A stretch of 64,000 bases of DNA, from assembly GCF_000717335.1 (NCBI RefSeq), contig NZ_JNYZ01000016.1:1-64000 (forward strand), in the 5' to 3' direction. Below are positions 27,107 to 35,953 of this stretch, piece by piece. The DNA comes from Amycolatopsis jejuensis. GTDB lineage: Bacteria > Actinomycetota > Actinomycetes > Mycobacteriales > Pseudonocardiaceae. Made by a program: the position numbers and the translations under genes. Within the stretch, counting starts at the first letter, position 1, and each line of letters begins with the position of its first letter. The notes under the pieces are model-generated. The model did no database searches. It worked only from the letters and a program-made list of their open reading frames with translations, and was not told the DNA's origin.

Positions 27107-28044
27107 CCGCTGTAGCCGAACCTGACCTCGAAGCCCACTTCGAGCACACCATCGAACGAGACCAGCGCGTCGAACCGCGTGACTGGGTACCCGAGGGCTA
27201 CCGCAAGACGATGATCCGCCAGATCGCGCAGCACGCGCATTCGGAGATCATCGGCATGCAGCCCGAGGGCAACTGGATCACCCGCGCGCCTTCGTTGCGG
27301 CGTAAGGCGATCCTGCTCGCGAAGGTGCAGGACGAAGCCGGGCACGGGCTGTACCTGTACTCCGCGGCGGCCACGCTCGGCGCGGACCGGGCGGACCTCA
27401 CCGACAAGCTCATCACCGGCAAGCAGAAGTACTCGTCGATCTTCAACTACCCGACGCTGACCTTCGCTGACGTCGGCGTCATCGGCTGGCTGGTGGACGG
27501 TGCGGCGATCTGCAACCAGGTGCCGCTGTGCCGGTCGTCGTACGGGCCGTACGCGCGGGCGATGATCCGGATCTGCAAGGAAGAGTCCTTCCACCAGCGG
27601 CAGGGCTACGAGCTGCTGATGACCATGATGCGCGGCACTGAGCAGCAGCAACAGATGGTGCAGGAGGCGGTGAACCGCTGGTGGTGGCCGTCGCTGATGA
27701 TGTTCGGCCCGCCGGATGCGGATTCGCCGAACACCGCGCAGTCGATGGCGTGGAAGGTCAAGCGGCACACCAACGACGAGCTGCGGCAGCGGTTTGTCGA
27801 CATGTCGGTGCCGCAGGCCGAGGCGCTCGGCGTGACGTTCCCGGACCCGGAGCTGCGCTGGAACGCGTCGCGGGAGCACTACGACTTCGGCGCGGTCGAC
27901 TGGGACGAGTTCAAGAACGTGCTGAAGGGCAACGGTCCGTGCAACGCGGACCGGATCGCCCACCGGCGGCGTGCGCATGACGACGGCGCCTGGGTACGCG
28001 AGGCGGCGATGGCGCACGCGGTGAAGAAGGAGGTTGCGGCATGA
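27103..28044 (+). CDS. paaA: Phenylacetyl-CoA 1,2-epoxidase subunit PaaA
   Basis: 313 aa catalytic di-iron subunit of the ring-1,2-epoxidase. The ferritin-like fold carries the carboxylate/histidine ligands visible in [27 protein letters not shown] and [13 protein letters not shown]. It binds phenylacetyl-CoA and epoxidises the ring with electrons from PaaE. GTG 27103 overlaps the paaZ stop and the gene overlaps paaB, giving tight coupling for complex assembly. Confidence 0.96.
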   Translation: MTAVAEPDLEAHFEHTIERDQRVEPRDWVPEGYRKTMIRQIAQHAHSEIIGMQPEGNWITRAPSLRRKAILLAKVQDEAGHGLYLYSAAATLGADRADLTDKLITGKQKYSSIFNYPTLTFADVGVIGWLVDGAAICNQVPLCRSSYGPYARAMIRICKEESFHQRQGYELLMTMMRGTEQQQQMVQEAVNRWWWPSLMMFGPPDADSPNTAQSMAWKVKRHTNDELRQRFVDMSVPQAEALGVTFPDPELRWNASREHYDFGAVDWDEFKNVLKGNGPCNADRIAHRRRAHDDGAWVREAAMAHAVKKEVAA

Positions 28045-28325
28045 AGCACGACTGGCCGCTGTACGAGGTATTCGTGCGCGGGAAGCGCGGTCTGAACCAC
28101 GTCCACGTGGGCTCGCTGCACGCGGCGGACAACGAGATGGCGCTGCACCACGCGCGCGATCTGTACACGCGCCGCAACGAAGGTGTGTCGATCTGGGTCG
28201 TGCGCGCGTCGGACATCACTGCTTCGTCGCCGGACGAGAAGGATCCGTTCTTCGCGCCCAGCGGCGACAAGGTGTACCGGCACCCGACGTTCTACGACAT
28301 CCCCGACAACGTTCCCCACATGTGA
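28041..28325 (+). CDS. paaB: Phenylacetyl-CoA epoxidase subunit PaaB
   Basis: 94 aa small subunit that bridges PaaAC heterodimers in the epoxidase. It begins [21 protein letters not shown] and has the conserved [22 protein letters not shown] block and a RASDITAS segment. ATG 28041 overlaps paaA by 4 nt. No catalytic residues are expected. Confidence 0.95.
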   Translation: MKHDWPLYEVFVRGKRGLNHVHVGSLHAADNEMALHHARDLYTRRNEGVSIWVVRASDITASSPDEKDPFFAPSGDKVYRHPTFYDIPDNVPHM

Positions 28326-28334
28326 GGTCTTGGG

Positions 28335-29192
28335 ATGTCTTTTGACAACGTCTACGAAGCCATCACCGAGGACAACGACGCGCGCTGGGCGTTCGGCACC
28401 GGGTTCGCCGACCCGCTGTCCGGAGTGGACACCTCGGTACCGTCCGGAGTGGACGGTGCGCAGCTGGCCGCGTACTGCCTCATGCTCGGCGACGACGCGC
28501 TGATCTTCTCCCACCGGCTGCAGGAATGGTGCACCAACGCTCCCGAGCTGGAGGACGAGGTCGCGATCGCGAACATCGGCCTCGACCTGCTGGGTCAGGC
28601 CCGGTTGCTGCTCGCGCGGGCGGGCAAGGCCGACGGCACCGATCGCTCCGAGGACACGTTGGCTTTCCTGCGCGCGGAAAACGAGTTCCGCAACGTCCGG
28701 CTGGCCGAACTCGGCAGTGCGCACTTCGGTCACCTCATCGCGCAGCTGTTCGTGTTTTCGACCTGGCGGCTGGCGTTGTTCCAGCAGCTGGAGTCCAGTG
28801 TGGACCCGGTACTGGCGGCGATCGCGGCCAAGGGCGTGAAGGAATTGGCCTACCATCGCGATTACGCTGCCCAGTGGCTGGTCCGCCTTGGCGACGGCAC
28901 GCCGCTGTCGCACGAGCGGATGGCCGAGGGTCTCACCGCGGTGTGGCCGTACGTGGAGGAATTGTTCACCACGCATCCGTCCGAACTGGCCGATGCTGCT
29001 TCTTTGCGGCCGGAGTTCGATGCAGTGGTGGACCAGGCGCTTGCCGCGGCCACTTTGGACCGCCCGGAAACCGGTGCTATCGCTGGAGTTTCCGGCCGGA
29101 CCGGCCGCGACGGTGTCCACACTGAACAGATGGGCTTCCTGCTGGCGGAATTGCAGAGTGTGGCCCGCGCGATGCCCGGAGCGACCTGGTGA
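28335..29192 (+). CDS. paaC: Phenylacetyl-CoA epoxidase subunit PaaC
   Basis: 285 aa structural partner of PaaA with a ferritin-like four-helix fold that has lost most metal ligands. Conserved blocks: LGDDALIFSHRLQEWCTNAPELEDEVAIANIGLDLLGQAR (about 54-93), ENEFRNVRLAEL, and KELAYHRDYAAQWLVRLGDGT. It supports PaaA stability and substrate binding. ATG 28335 lies 9 nt after paaB, and the stop overlaps paaD. Confidence 0.95.
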   Translation: MSFDNVYEAITEDNDARWAFGTGFADPLSGVDTSVPSGVDGAQLAAYCLMLGDDALIFSHRLQEWCTNAPELEDEVAIANIGLDLLGQARLLLARAGKADGTDRSEDTLAFLRAENEFRNVRLAELGSAHFGHLIAQLFVFSTWRLALFQQLESSVDPVLAAIAAKGVKELAYHRDYAAQWLVRLGDGTPLSHERMAEGLTAVWPYVEELFTTHPSELADAASLRPEFDAVVDQALAAATLDRPETGAIAGVSGRTGRDGVHTEQMGFLLAELQSVARAMPGATW

Positions 29193-29677
29193 CCGCCGCC
29201 GCAGTGGCTTCGACCGTCACCGATCCCGAGCTGCCCATGCTGACGCTCGCGGATCTGGGTGTACTGCGCGAAGTGTCCGAAGAGGATGGACGGGTAACCG
29301 TGGCGATCACCCCCACGTACACCGGCTGCCCGGCCATGGACACCATGCGCGACGACCTGGAGCACGCACTGCGCGACGCCGGGTATGTCGAAATTGACAT
29401 CCGCACAGTGCTGGAACCGGCATGGACGTCGGACTGGATCAGCGAAACCGGCCGCCGCAAACTGGCCGAAGCCGGAATCGCGCCCCCGGGTTCCGCGCCG
29501 CGGCGGGCAGCCGGGCCGATCCCGCTCACCCTGGGCCCACCCGCGAGCCGAGTCGCCTGCCCGCACTGCGGTTCCCTCGACACTGAAGAACAGTCCCGAT
29601 TCAGCGCGACCGCGTGCAAGGCGTTGCGACGCTGCCGCTCCTGCCTGGAGCCGTTCGAACACGTCAAGGAGATCTAG
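29189..29677 (+). CDS. paaD: PaaD, Fe-S assembly factor for the epoxidase
   Basis: 162 aa DUF59/MIP18-type protein. The N-terminal domain has TDPELPMLTLADLGVLREV and the TYTGCPAMD cysteine motif. The C-terminal zinc ribbon has CPHCGS and CRSC pairs about 30 residues apart. PaaD is thought to help mature the cluster of PaaE or the di-iron site. GTG 29189 overlaps paaC by 4 nt; the last base of the stop is the first base of paaE. Confidence 0.94.
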   Translation: MTAAAVASTVTDPELPMLTLADLGVLREVSEEDGRVTVAITPTYTGCPAMDTMRDDLEHALRDAGYVEIDIRTVLEPAWTSDWISETGRRKLAEAGIAPPGSAPRRAAGPIPLTLGPPASRVACPHCGSLDTEEQSRFSATACKALRRCRSCLEPFEHVKEI

Positions 29678-30753
29678 TGACTGCCACCGTTTCCCGCCGC
29701 ACCGGGTTCCACCCGCTGCAAGTGGCCGACGTAGAACGACTCTGCGACGACGCCGTGGCCGTCACCTTCGACGTACCGTCCGAACTGGACACGGTGTATG
29801 CCTTCGCCCCCGGCCAATCACTAACCTTACGCCGGGTGGTAGACGGCCGTGACGAGCGTCGTTCCTACTCGATTTGCGCTGCGGTGGGCGAAAAACCCCG
29901 CGTAGGCGTACGCCTCGTCCCAGACGGCATCTTCTCCACGTGGCTGGTCAACGAAGTCCGCCCCGGCGATACCGTAGAAGTCTCCGCCCCCACTGGTTCG
30001 TTTACCCCGGACCTCGCCGCAGGTGGCCACCACGTCCTGATCGCCGCAGGTTCAGGAATCACGCCAGTACTGTCGATCGCGGCTTCGCTGCTGGCCACTC
30101 CCAACGCGACGGTCACCGTTCTTTATGGAAACCGCCGAACCGACACGGTAATGTTCGCCGACGAGCTGGCCGACCTGAAAGACCGTTACCCAGCAAGGCT
30201 GGAACTGATACACGTACTGTCGCGCGAACCACGCGAGGCCGAGCTGTTCACCGGCCGCCTGGACGCAGACAAGCTACGCGCTCTGTTCGATTCCCTTGTC
30301 CCAGTGGACGAAGTAGACCACTTCTGGCTGTGCGGCCCCTTCGCCATGGTCACCACCGCGCAAGAACTGCTGTCGGCACTGGGCGTTCCCGCTTCGCACG
30401 TCCACCAAGAACTGTTCTATGTGGACGATGTACCGCCAGAACCGGTAAAGCATGTAGACCCAGCAGTAGCAGGCGCGTCGTCAGAGGTCACGCTGATCCT
30501 GGACAGCCGCTCGACAACCATGAATCTTCCGAGGGAATCCTCAGTGCTGGACGGCGCACAACGCTTCCGCCCAGACCTACCGTTCGCCTGCAAGGGCGGC
30601 GTCTGCGGCACCTGCCGCGCGAAAGTAACCGAAGGCAAGGTAGACATGCGCCGCAACTTCGCCTTGGAAAAGTCCGAAGTGGACGCAGGCTTCGTCCTGA
30701 CCTGTCAATCCCATCCGGTTTCGGAACGGGTAACAGTAGACTTCGACGCCTAG
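29677..30753 (+). CDS. paaE: Phenylacetyl-CoA epoxidase reductase PaaE
   Basis: 358 aa NAD(P)H reductase feeding electrons to PaaA. FAD domain with RRSYSICAA (about 66-74), NAD domain with AAGSGITPVLS, and a C-terminal plant-type [2Fe-2S] ferredoxin domain with CKGGVCGTC and the fourth Cys in LTCQSH. GTG 29677 shares one base with the paaD stop. Codon use is odd: more A/T-ending codons (GTA, CCA, CTA) than paaA-D and one TTA codon at 29827, so it may be of different origin or under different translational selection. Confidence 0.95.
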   Translation: MTATVSRRTGFHPLQVADVERLCDDAVAVTFDVPSELDTVYAFAPGQSLTLRRVVDGRDERRSYSICAAVGEKPRVGVRLVPDGIFSTWLVNEVRPGDTVEVSAPTGSFTPDLAAGGHHVLIAAGSGITPVLSIAASLLATPNATVTVLYGNRRTDTVMFADELADLKDRYPARLELIHVLSREPREAELFTGRLDADKLRALFDSLVPVDEVDHFWLCGPFAMVTTAQELLSALGVPASHVHQELFYVDDVPPEPVKHVDPAVAGASSEVTLILDSRSTTMNLPRESSVLDGAQRFRPDLPFACKGGVCGTCRAKVTEGKVDMRRNFALEKSEVDAGFVLTCQSHPVSERVTVDFDA

Positions 30754-30766
30754 CCACCCACGCCTC

Positions 30767-31774
30767 TTACCGATGACGCCCCCGGCGCCGCGGTGTCTCA
30801 CCTTCCCCGGAAGCCCGCCGCACCGCCGACGGCCGCAACCGGCTGTACCCCCGCACCGAAACCGCGCGCCGCGCCCGAACCTCGAACTGCGGCAAGGATT
30901 CCAACTCCACCGCCAGCGCCCGATCCACCAGCACCGTCCCCGGCCTCGCAACAGACGTAAGCCGCGCAGCGAGATTCACCACCGACCCGTAGACATCCCC
31001 GAACCGGGACAACACCCGCCCGAACGCCAGTCCCGCCCGCACCGGAGGCAACTCCTCCCCGGCCCGCTCCGCCAGCGTCAGCGCAATCTCCGCCCCATCC
31101 GCAGGCGAGTCCGCGACGAAGAACACCTCGTCCCCGATCATCTTCACCACCCGCCCGTGATGCTCGGCGATCACCTCGGTGGCAAGCGACTCGAACCCGT
31201 CGAGGACCTGACTCAAGACGTCCTCGTCGACCTCCCGGGTCAGCCGCGTGTACCCGACCATGTCCACGAACCCGACGACCTGCGCCCGAGTCTCCAAATC
31301 CTCGTCGGGACTCGCAAACGCCCGGCCGGCATAAGCGGCGAGATGCCTCCGCCACACATAGTTCTGCACCCGCTCCAGCTCCGGCAGCAACCGCTCGACA
31401 AGCCGGGTGACCTGCCGGTCGCTACGGGCCAGCTCCGGGTTCTCCGTGATCAGCTGCCACAGCATGTGCACCTGCCACTCGGCCAGCCGCGACAGATGCT
31501 GGCCGAGCGCACGCGTCACAGCGACCTCGAGACCGGGTGCCACGAGCCCGGAGCTGACGAGGCCGTCGGCAATGCGCATGGCCTCGACGTCCGCGTCGGT
31601 GAACACGACCTCGTCGTCCTCGACGGTGGCGAACCCGAGCGCGCGCCACAGCCGCCGCGAGCGCTCCTCGGGTACGCCGGCGCGGTCGGCCACGTCGAAC
31701 CGGGTGTAGCGGCGGGGCCCGCCGAGCAGCGCGCGTTCGAGCCGCTGCTGCAGGTCGCGGGAGGATTCGGGCAC
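30767..31774 (-). CDS. Class III adenylyl cyclase with N-terminal regulatory domain
   Basis: 335 aa. The N-terminal ~150 residues (RRYTRFDVADRAGVPEERSRRLWRALGF) resemble the autoinhibitory regulatory domain of mycobacterial Rv1264. The cyclase domain (about 155-310) has metal Asp in VGFVDMVGYT, Lys and metal Asp in VVKMIGDEVFF, and GDVYGSVVNLAARL carrying the Asp and Asn/Arg of the active site. Lys plus Asp as adenine-contacting residues predict ATP as substrate. There is no membrane segment. GTG 31774 lies 1 nt after the usp stop, so the two are one transcript. Confidence 0.88.
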   Translation of the reverse strand: MPESSRDLQQRLERALLGGPRRYTRFDVADRAGVPEERSRRLWRALGFATVEDDEVVFTDADVEAMRIADGLVSSGLVAPGLEVAVTRALGQHLSRLAEWQVHMLWQLITENPELARSDRQVTRLVERLLPELERVQNYVWRRHLAAYAGRAFASPDEDLETRAQVVGFVDMVGYTRLTREVDEDVLSQVLDGFESLATEVIAEHHGRVVKMIGDEVFFVADSPADGAEIALTLAERAGEELPPVRAGLAFGRVLSRFGDVYGSVVNLAARLTSVARPGTVLVDRALAVELESLPQFEVRARRAVSVRGYSRLRPSAVRRASGEGETPRRRGRHR

Positions 31775-31775
31775 G

Positions 31776-32225
31776 TCAGGTGGTGTGCACGATGAGCACG
31801 TCGACGCCCGATTTGCGGGCCACCTCCGACGGCACCGAGCCGAGAATCCGCCCGGCGAGCGTGTTGAGTCCGCGGTTGCCGACGACGAGCAGGTCGGCCT
31901 TGCGCTCGTGCACGACCTTCCGCAGCGTTTCGACCGGTTCGCCCTCGATCGCGACCGTCTCGATCGAGGCGGCACCGACCTTGGCCGCACGGTCACGCGC
32001 GCTCTGCAGCGAGTCCTCCGCAGGAGCGGACCCGACGACCTGGTAAGCCTCGTCGCCGAGCTCGTCCTGCGCCCGCTCGACGTCCTGACGGCTGGCCGGG
32101 TGATACGCACACACGACGACCAGCGTCGCCCCTGCGTCGGCAGCCACCCCGGCAGCCCGGTCCACCGCGGCGAACGACGAGTCGGACCCGTCCGTGCCCA
32201 CCACCACGGTCCGATAGACAGCCAT
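31776..32225 (-). CDS. Universal stress protein
   Basis: 149 aa single UspA domain. It opens VYRTVVVGTDGSDSSFAAVDRA; the nucleotide-binding motif G-2x-G-9x-G(S/T) is GNRGLNTLAGRILGS, so it should bind a nucleotide. ATG 32225 is preferred over GTG 32231 because GGAGG lies 6 nt upstream of it. It is immediately upstream of the adenylyl cyclase in one operon. Some mycobacterial USPs bind cAMP, so this pairing is suggestive. Confidence 0.9.
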   Translation of the reverse strand: MAVYRTVVVGTDGSDSSFAAVDRAAGVAADAGATLVVVCAYHPASRQDVERAQDELGDEAYQVVGSAPAEDSLQSARDRAAKVGAASIETVAIEGEPVETLRKVVHERKADLLVVGNRGLNTLAGRILGSVPSEVARKSGVDVLIVHTT

Positions 32226-32281
32226 CCACAACCTCCCGGCGCTAGGTCAGCGGGGCGGCGCGGCCCCTACGCGGGGGAAGG

Positions 32282-33907
32282 TTACTCGCCAGTCGGTTTC
32301 CCCGCCGGACGCGGCTGAGGCTGCGGCTTGGGCACGTTGGAGGTCCGAAGCCGGACAGTCTGCTCGACGTCGGGCTGCGGCGCAGCCTTCCCGCTCGCTG
32401 CCGGGGCTGCTTTGGCTCCCTGACCAGCCGCGGGGCTACTCTGCGCGCCTTGCTTGGCTGCGGTCGGGCCGCCTTGCTGGGCGCCGGGCTTGCCGCTGCT
32501 TGGCTGGACGCCGCCACTCTGCGATGCACCCGCCGGGGTGCCACCACTTTGCGACGAGCCTGCCGCGCTTTGGCCGGGTCCGGTTGCGCCAGGCTTGCCG
32601 CCGCCCTGACCTGCGTTCGCCGTGTTGCCGCCTTGCCGGGCGCTCGCGGCACCGCCACCCTGGGTCGCGTTCGCCGCATTGCCGCCCTGGCCGGGTCCGG
32701 TTGCGCCGGGCTTGCCGCTGCTTTGTGGCACACCCGCCGCGTTGCCGCCCTGGCCGGGTCCGGTTGGGCCGGTCTTGCCGCCGCCCTGGCCTGCCGCGCC
32801 TTGGTCGGCAGCCTTGCCGCTCTGCCCGGACCCGGAACCACCCGAACCACCCGGCTTCGCCCCCGTGCCGTTGGCCGACTCCACCGCCGCCTTGATGTCC
32901 GCCGGAACCGCCACCTCGGTCTCCCCGAGCACGTGCTGTGCCTCCGCCAGCACCGTGCGTGCCGATCGGACCTGCTCGGCCAAGCTGGCGCGCACCGTGC
33001 GCAACGCCTCGACCCGCTCGTTCGCCTGCGTGATCCGCCGGTTGGACTCGTCGGTGGCCGTCCGGACCCGGCGGCGGGCCTCGTCGGCAGCCTCGGCCAG
33101 GCGGGCGTTCGCCTCGGTGATCGAGTCCTGCCGTCGCTTGTTCGCGTCGGCCACCGACTCGCGCTGGCGGCGGTCGATGTCGGCCTTCGCGGCGGTCTCC
33201 TCCTCGAGCACCTTCGCGCGGATCGCGGCGGCGTCCTCGGCCGCCTCGCGGACCCGGCGTTCGGCCTCGGCCTTGCTGGCCGCTTCCTGCTCGGCCAGTA
33301 CCCGCATCGCCTCGGCGCGGCGGGTCGCCATGGCGATCTCGAAGTCTTCCTCGACCTGCGTGCGGCGGGCCTCGGACTCCGCGTCCAGCTTCTGCCGCTC
33401 GGCCTCGGCCTCGTCGGTGATCCGCTTGGCCTCGGCGCGCGCGTCCTCGAGTACCTTGCGGTGCTCGGCTTCCATTTCCTTGCGGCGCAGGTCCAATTCG
33501 GTGAGCAGCTGCTCGTACCGCGCCCGCATGGCGCTCGCGTCGGTCTCCGCCTTGGCGCGGATGTGCCCGGCCTCGGCCTCGGCGCGGGCGCGTGTGTCGG
33601 CGGCCTCGTCCTGCGCCAGCCGCAGCATCCGCTGCAGGCGCTCGGACAGCCCTTCGACACTCGTCGGCGGCTGCGCGAGCCGGTCGACCTGCCCGCGCAG
33701 GTCGGCGATCTCCCCGCGGGCCACCTCGAGCTGACGGGCCAGATCGCCGGACTGCGCGATGGCGGCATCACGGTCGGCGGTGAGCATCTTGAGGTCGCCG
33801 TCCAGCCGTTCCAGGTGCTCGTCGACCTGGGCGCGGCTGTAGCCACGCTTCGCCACGTCGAAGCCGGCTCCCAGCGGCACCAGTTCCCGTTCCTCGCCAA
33901 GGCTCAT
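32282..33907 (-). CDS. DivIVA/FilP-like coiled-coil protein with disordered repeat tail
   Basis: 541 aa. The N-terminus (LVPLGAGFDVAKRGYSRAQVDEHLERL, about 9-35) has a DivIVA-like membrane-targeting look. Residues ~36-355 are an almost unbroken Ala/Glu/Arg/Gln coiled coil. From ~370 the tail is Gly/Ser/Gln/Pro-rich and imperfectly repeated (GKPGATGPGQGGNAA and variants). Related actinobacterial coiled-coil proteins (DivIVA, Scy, FilP) organise polar growth and cell shape. ATG 33907 gives the conserved N-terminus. It is possibly membrane- or pole-associated; no transmembrane helix is present. Confidence 0.78.
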   Translation of the reverse strand: MSLGEERELVPLGAGFDVAKRGYSRAQVDEHLERLDGDLKMLTADRDAAIAQSGDLARQLEVARGEIADLRGQVDRLAQPPTSVEGLSERLQRMLRLAQDEAADTRARAEAEAGHIRAKAETDASAMRARYEQLLTELDLRRKEMEAEHRKVLEDARAEAKRITDEAEAERQKLDAESEARRTQVEEDFEIAMATRRAEAMRVLAEQEAASKAEAERRVREAAEDAAAIRAKVLEEETAAKADIDRRQRESVADANKRRQDSITEANARLAEAADEARRRVRTATDESNRRITQANERVEALRTVRASLAEQVRSARTVLAEAQHVLGETEVAVPADIKAAVESANGTGAKPGGSGGSGSGQSGKAADQGAAGQGGGKTGPTGPGQGGNAAGVPQSSGKPGATGPGQGGNAANATQGGGAASARQGGNTANAGQGGGKPGATGPGQSAAGSSQSGGTPAGASQSGGVQPSSGKPGAQQGGPTAAKQGAQSSPAAGQGAKAAPAASGKAAPQPDVEQTVRLRTSNVPKPQPQPRPAGKPTGE

Positions 33908-34021
33908 GCGCCCTACCGTAGCCGCTTCGGCGTCACGGACGGGTGAGTACCCACGGGGTCCGGCCGCCCGTGCGCCGAGCGGCCGGACCGGAGAGGCAGA
34001 TGGTCTGGTCCGCAAGCAACC

Positions 34022-35362
34022 TCAGGCGCCCCGGAAGGCATTGATCCCGTCGAGGTGCTTGGCCCGCAGCTCTTCGTCACGCACGCCGAGACCCTCCTCC
34101 GGCGCCAGCGCGAGCACGCCGACCTTGCCCTGGTGCGCATTGCGGTGCACGTCGAGCGCGGCCTGCCCGGTCTCTTCGAGCGAGTACGTCTTAGACAGCG
34201 TCGGGTGGATCAACCCCTTGGCGATCAGCCGGTTCGCCTCCCACGACTCCCGGTAGTTCGCGAAGTGCGAGCCGATGATCCGCTTGAGGTTCATCCACAG
34301 GTACCGGTTGTCGTACTGATGCATGTACCCGGAAGTCGATGCGCAGGTGACGATCGTGCCGCCCTTGCGCGCGGCGTACACCGAAGCGCCGAACGTCTCC
34401 CGGCCCGGGTGCTCGAACACGATGTCCGGGTCCTCCCCGCCGGTCAGCTCCCGGATTTTCGCACCGAACCGCTGCCATTCCTTCGGATCCTGCTCGTTTT
34501 CGTTCTTCCAGAAGCGATATCCCTCGGCGGTACGGTCGATGATCAGTTCCGCGCCGAGCTTGCGGCAGATCTCGGCCTTCTCCGGGCTGGACACCACGCA
34601 CACCGGAATCGCGCCGCCGTTGAGCGCGTACTGCGTCGCGTACGAGCCGAGCCCGCCCGAAGCGCCCCAGATGAGCACGACGTCGCCCTGCTTCATGTCC
34701 GCGCCGTTGCGTGAGACCAGCTGCCGGTAGGCGGTGGAGTTGACCAGCCCGGGTGACGCCGCCTCTTCCCAGGTGAGATGACCCGGCTTCGGCATCAGCT
34801 GGTTGGCCTTGACCAGCGCGATCTCGGCCAGCCCGCCGAAGTTCGTCTCGAAGCCCCAGATCCGCTGCTCGGTGTCGAGCATCGTGTCGTTGTGCCCGTC
34901 CGGGCCTTCCAGCTCGACGTTGAGGCAGTGCGCGACGACCTCGTCGCCGGGCTTCCAGTTGTGCACCCCGGCCCCGGTGCGCAGCACGACGCCGGACAGG
35001 TCGGAGCCGACCACGTGGTACGGCAGGTCGTGCCGTTTGGCCAGCGGCGAGACCTTGCCGTAGCGCTCGAGGAACTTGAACGTCGGGATCGGCTCGAAAA
35101 TCGACGTCCAGACGGTGTTGTAGTTGATCGCACTGGCCATCACGGCCACCAGCGCCTCGCCCGGCCCGAGCTCGGGGGTCGGCACGTCGTCGACGTGCAG
35201 CGAGCGGCGCGGGTCCTTCTCGGCGCTGGGCAGGCCTTCGAACAGGCCGACCTCGTCGGCATGCACCGTGACGCCGCGGTAGCTGGCGGGTACCGGCAGC
35301 GAGGCGAGGGCGTCGTGGTGACCACCCAGAATCGCCTGCCGGATCTCGTCGATCTGCGTCAT
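34022..35362 (-). CDS. ccrA: Crotonyl-CoA carboxylase/reductase
   Basis: 446 aa, the normal length. It reductively carboxylates crotonyl-CoA with NADPH and CO2 to ethylmalonyl-CoA, for acetate assimilation and as an extender unit. The CO2-site residues known from Kitasatospora Ccr are recognisable: Asn in SAINYNTVW, Phe-Glu in IWGFETNFGG, His in SGYMHQYDNRYLWM. The NADPH motif is WGASGGLGSYATQYA. ATG 35362 has GGAGG 6 nt upstream. A TTAC-N6-GTAA palindrome lies 42 bp upstream. Acyl-CoA partners (epimerase, thiolase, meaB) lie within 4 kb. Confidence 0.96.
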   Translation of the reverse strand: MTQIDEIRQAILGGHHDALASLPVPASYRGVTVHADEVGLFEGLPSAEKDPRRSLHVDDVPTPELGPGEALVAVMASAINYNTVWTSIFEPIPTFKFLERYGKVSPLAKRHDLPYHVVGSDLSGVVLRTGAGVHNWKPGDEVVAHCLNVELEGPDGHNDTMLDTEQRIWGFETNFGGLAEIALVKANQLMPKPGHLTWEEAASPGLVNSTAYRQLVSRNGADMKQGDVVLIWGASGGLGSYATQYALNGGAIPVCVVSSPEKAEICRKLGAELIIDRTAEGYRFWKNENEQDPKEWQRFGAKIRELTGGEDPDIVFEHPGRETFGASVYAARKGGTIVTCASTSGYMHQYDNRYLWMNLKRIIGSHFANYRESWEANRLIAKGLIHPTLSKTYSLEETGQAALDVHRNAHQGKVGVLALAPEEGLGVRDEELRAKHLDGINAFRGA

Positions 35363-35403
35363 CGGAAACCTCCACGGAGTCGTTCGCGGCGTGGCGGAAA
35401 GAT

Positions 35404-35417
35404 TTACTCGACGGTAA
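35404..35417. promoter_or_regulatory. TTAC-N6-GTAA palindrome upstream of ccr
   Basis: TTACTCGACGGTAA shares 11 of 14 bases with TTACCCATCGGTAA at 11987-12000 and lies at a similar short distance from a start codon of an acyl-CoA enzyme. The binding factor is unknown; neither neighbour TetR gene is proven to act here. Confidence 0.55.
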
Positions 35418-35474
35418 CCGGTGGCACCACCTTACGAGACGGAAATCTCCCGCACGAACTGTGACGCACAGATC

Positions 35475-35490
35475 TTGACCGGCCGGCCAA
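35475..35490. promoter_or_regulatory. Palindrome upstream of the SPW/TetR pair
   Basis: TTGACCGGCCGGCCAA is palindromic at 7 of 8 base pairs and lies 66 bp before the SPW gene. Its left end (TTGACC) could double as a -35 box. A TetR gene is second in the same operon, so self-regulation is plausible. Confidence 0.45.
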
Positions 35491-35556
35491 CCAAGGCGCA
35501 CAGTGGAAAGCGGGAAATCTCCCTGAACGGCTCTTTTCCGGCGGAGGTGAGCACGA

Positions 35557-35925
35557 ATGAGTGAAGTCTCGACGCGCGCCTGGACACGGCCCTATGACTG
35601 GGCCGAGGTAGTCATCGGTGTTGTCGCCGCTCTTTCACCCCTTTGGCTGAGCACGAACACCACGATGGTGTGGACGATGGTGGTCCTCGGTGCGCTGATC
35701 GCCATCGACGGCCTGGTGTCGCTCGCGGCACCGAGCATGGTCTACGGCGAGGGCGTCCAGATCATCCTGGGTGCGCTGCTCTTCATTGCCCCGTGGGTGA
35801 TGGGGTACACGGAGTTCAACGGGGCGTCGTGGACGTCCTGGGTCGCCGGTGCGCTGACGATCATCGCCGGCGCGGCCGCGATGCCGGAGGCCAACGCCGC
35901 CCACCGGACGGCGGGGCAGCACTGA
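35557..35925 (+). CDS. SPW repeat membrane protein
   Basis: 122 aa with four transmembrane helices. The SPW motif occurs twice in variant form, ALSPLWLS in helix 1 and IAPWVMGY in helix 3, the usual two-repeat layout. The function of the family is unknown. ATG 35557 follows GGAGGTGAGCACGA. A TetR gene follows 28 nt downstream and is probably co-transcribed. Confidence 0.85.
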   Translation: MSEVSTRAWTRPYDWAEVVIGVVAALSPLWLSTNTTMVWTMVVLGALIAIDGLVSLAAPSMVYGEGVQIILGALLFIAPWVMGYTEFNGASWTSWVAGALTIIAGAAAMPEANAAHRTAGQH

Positions 35926-35953
35926 CGGCGCGGCCCTCGCGAGGAAGGTGACC

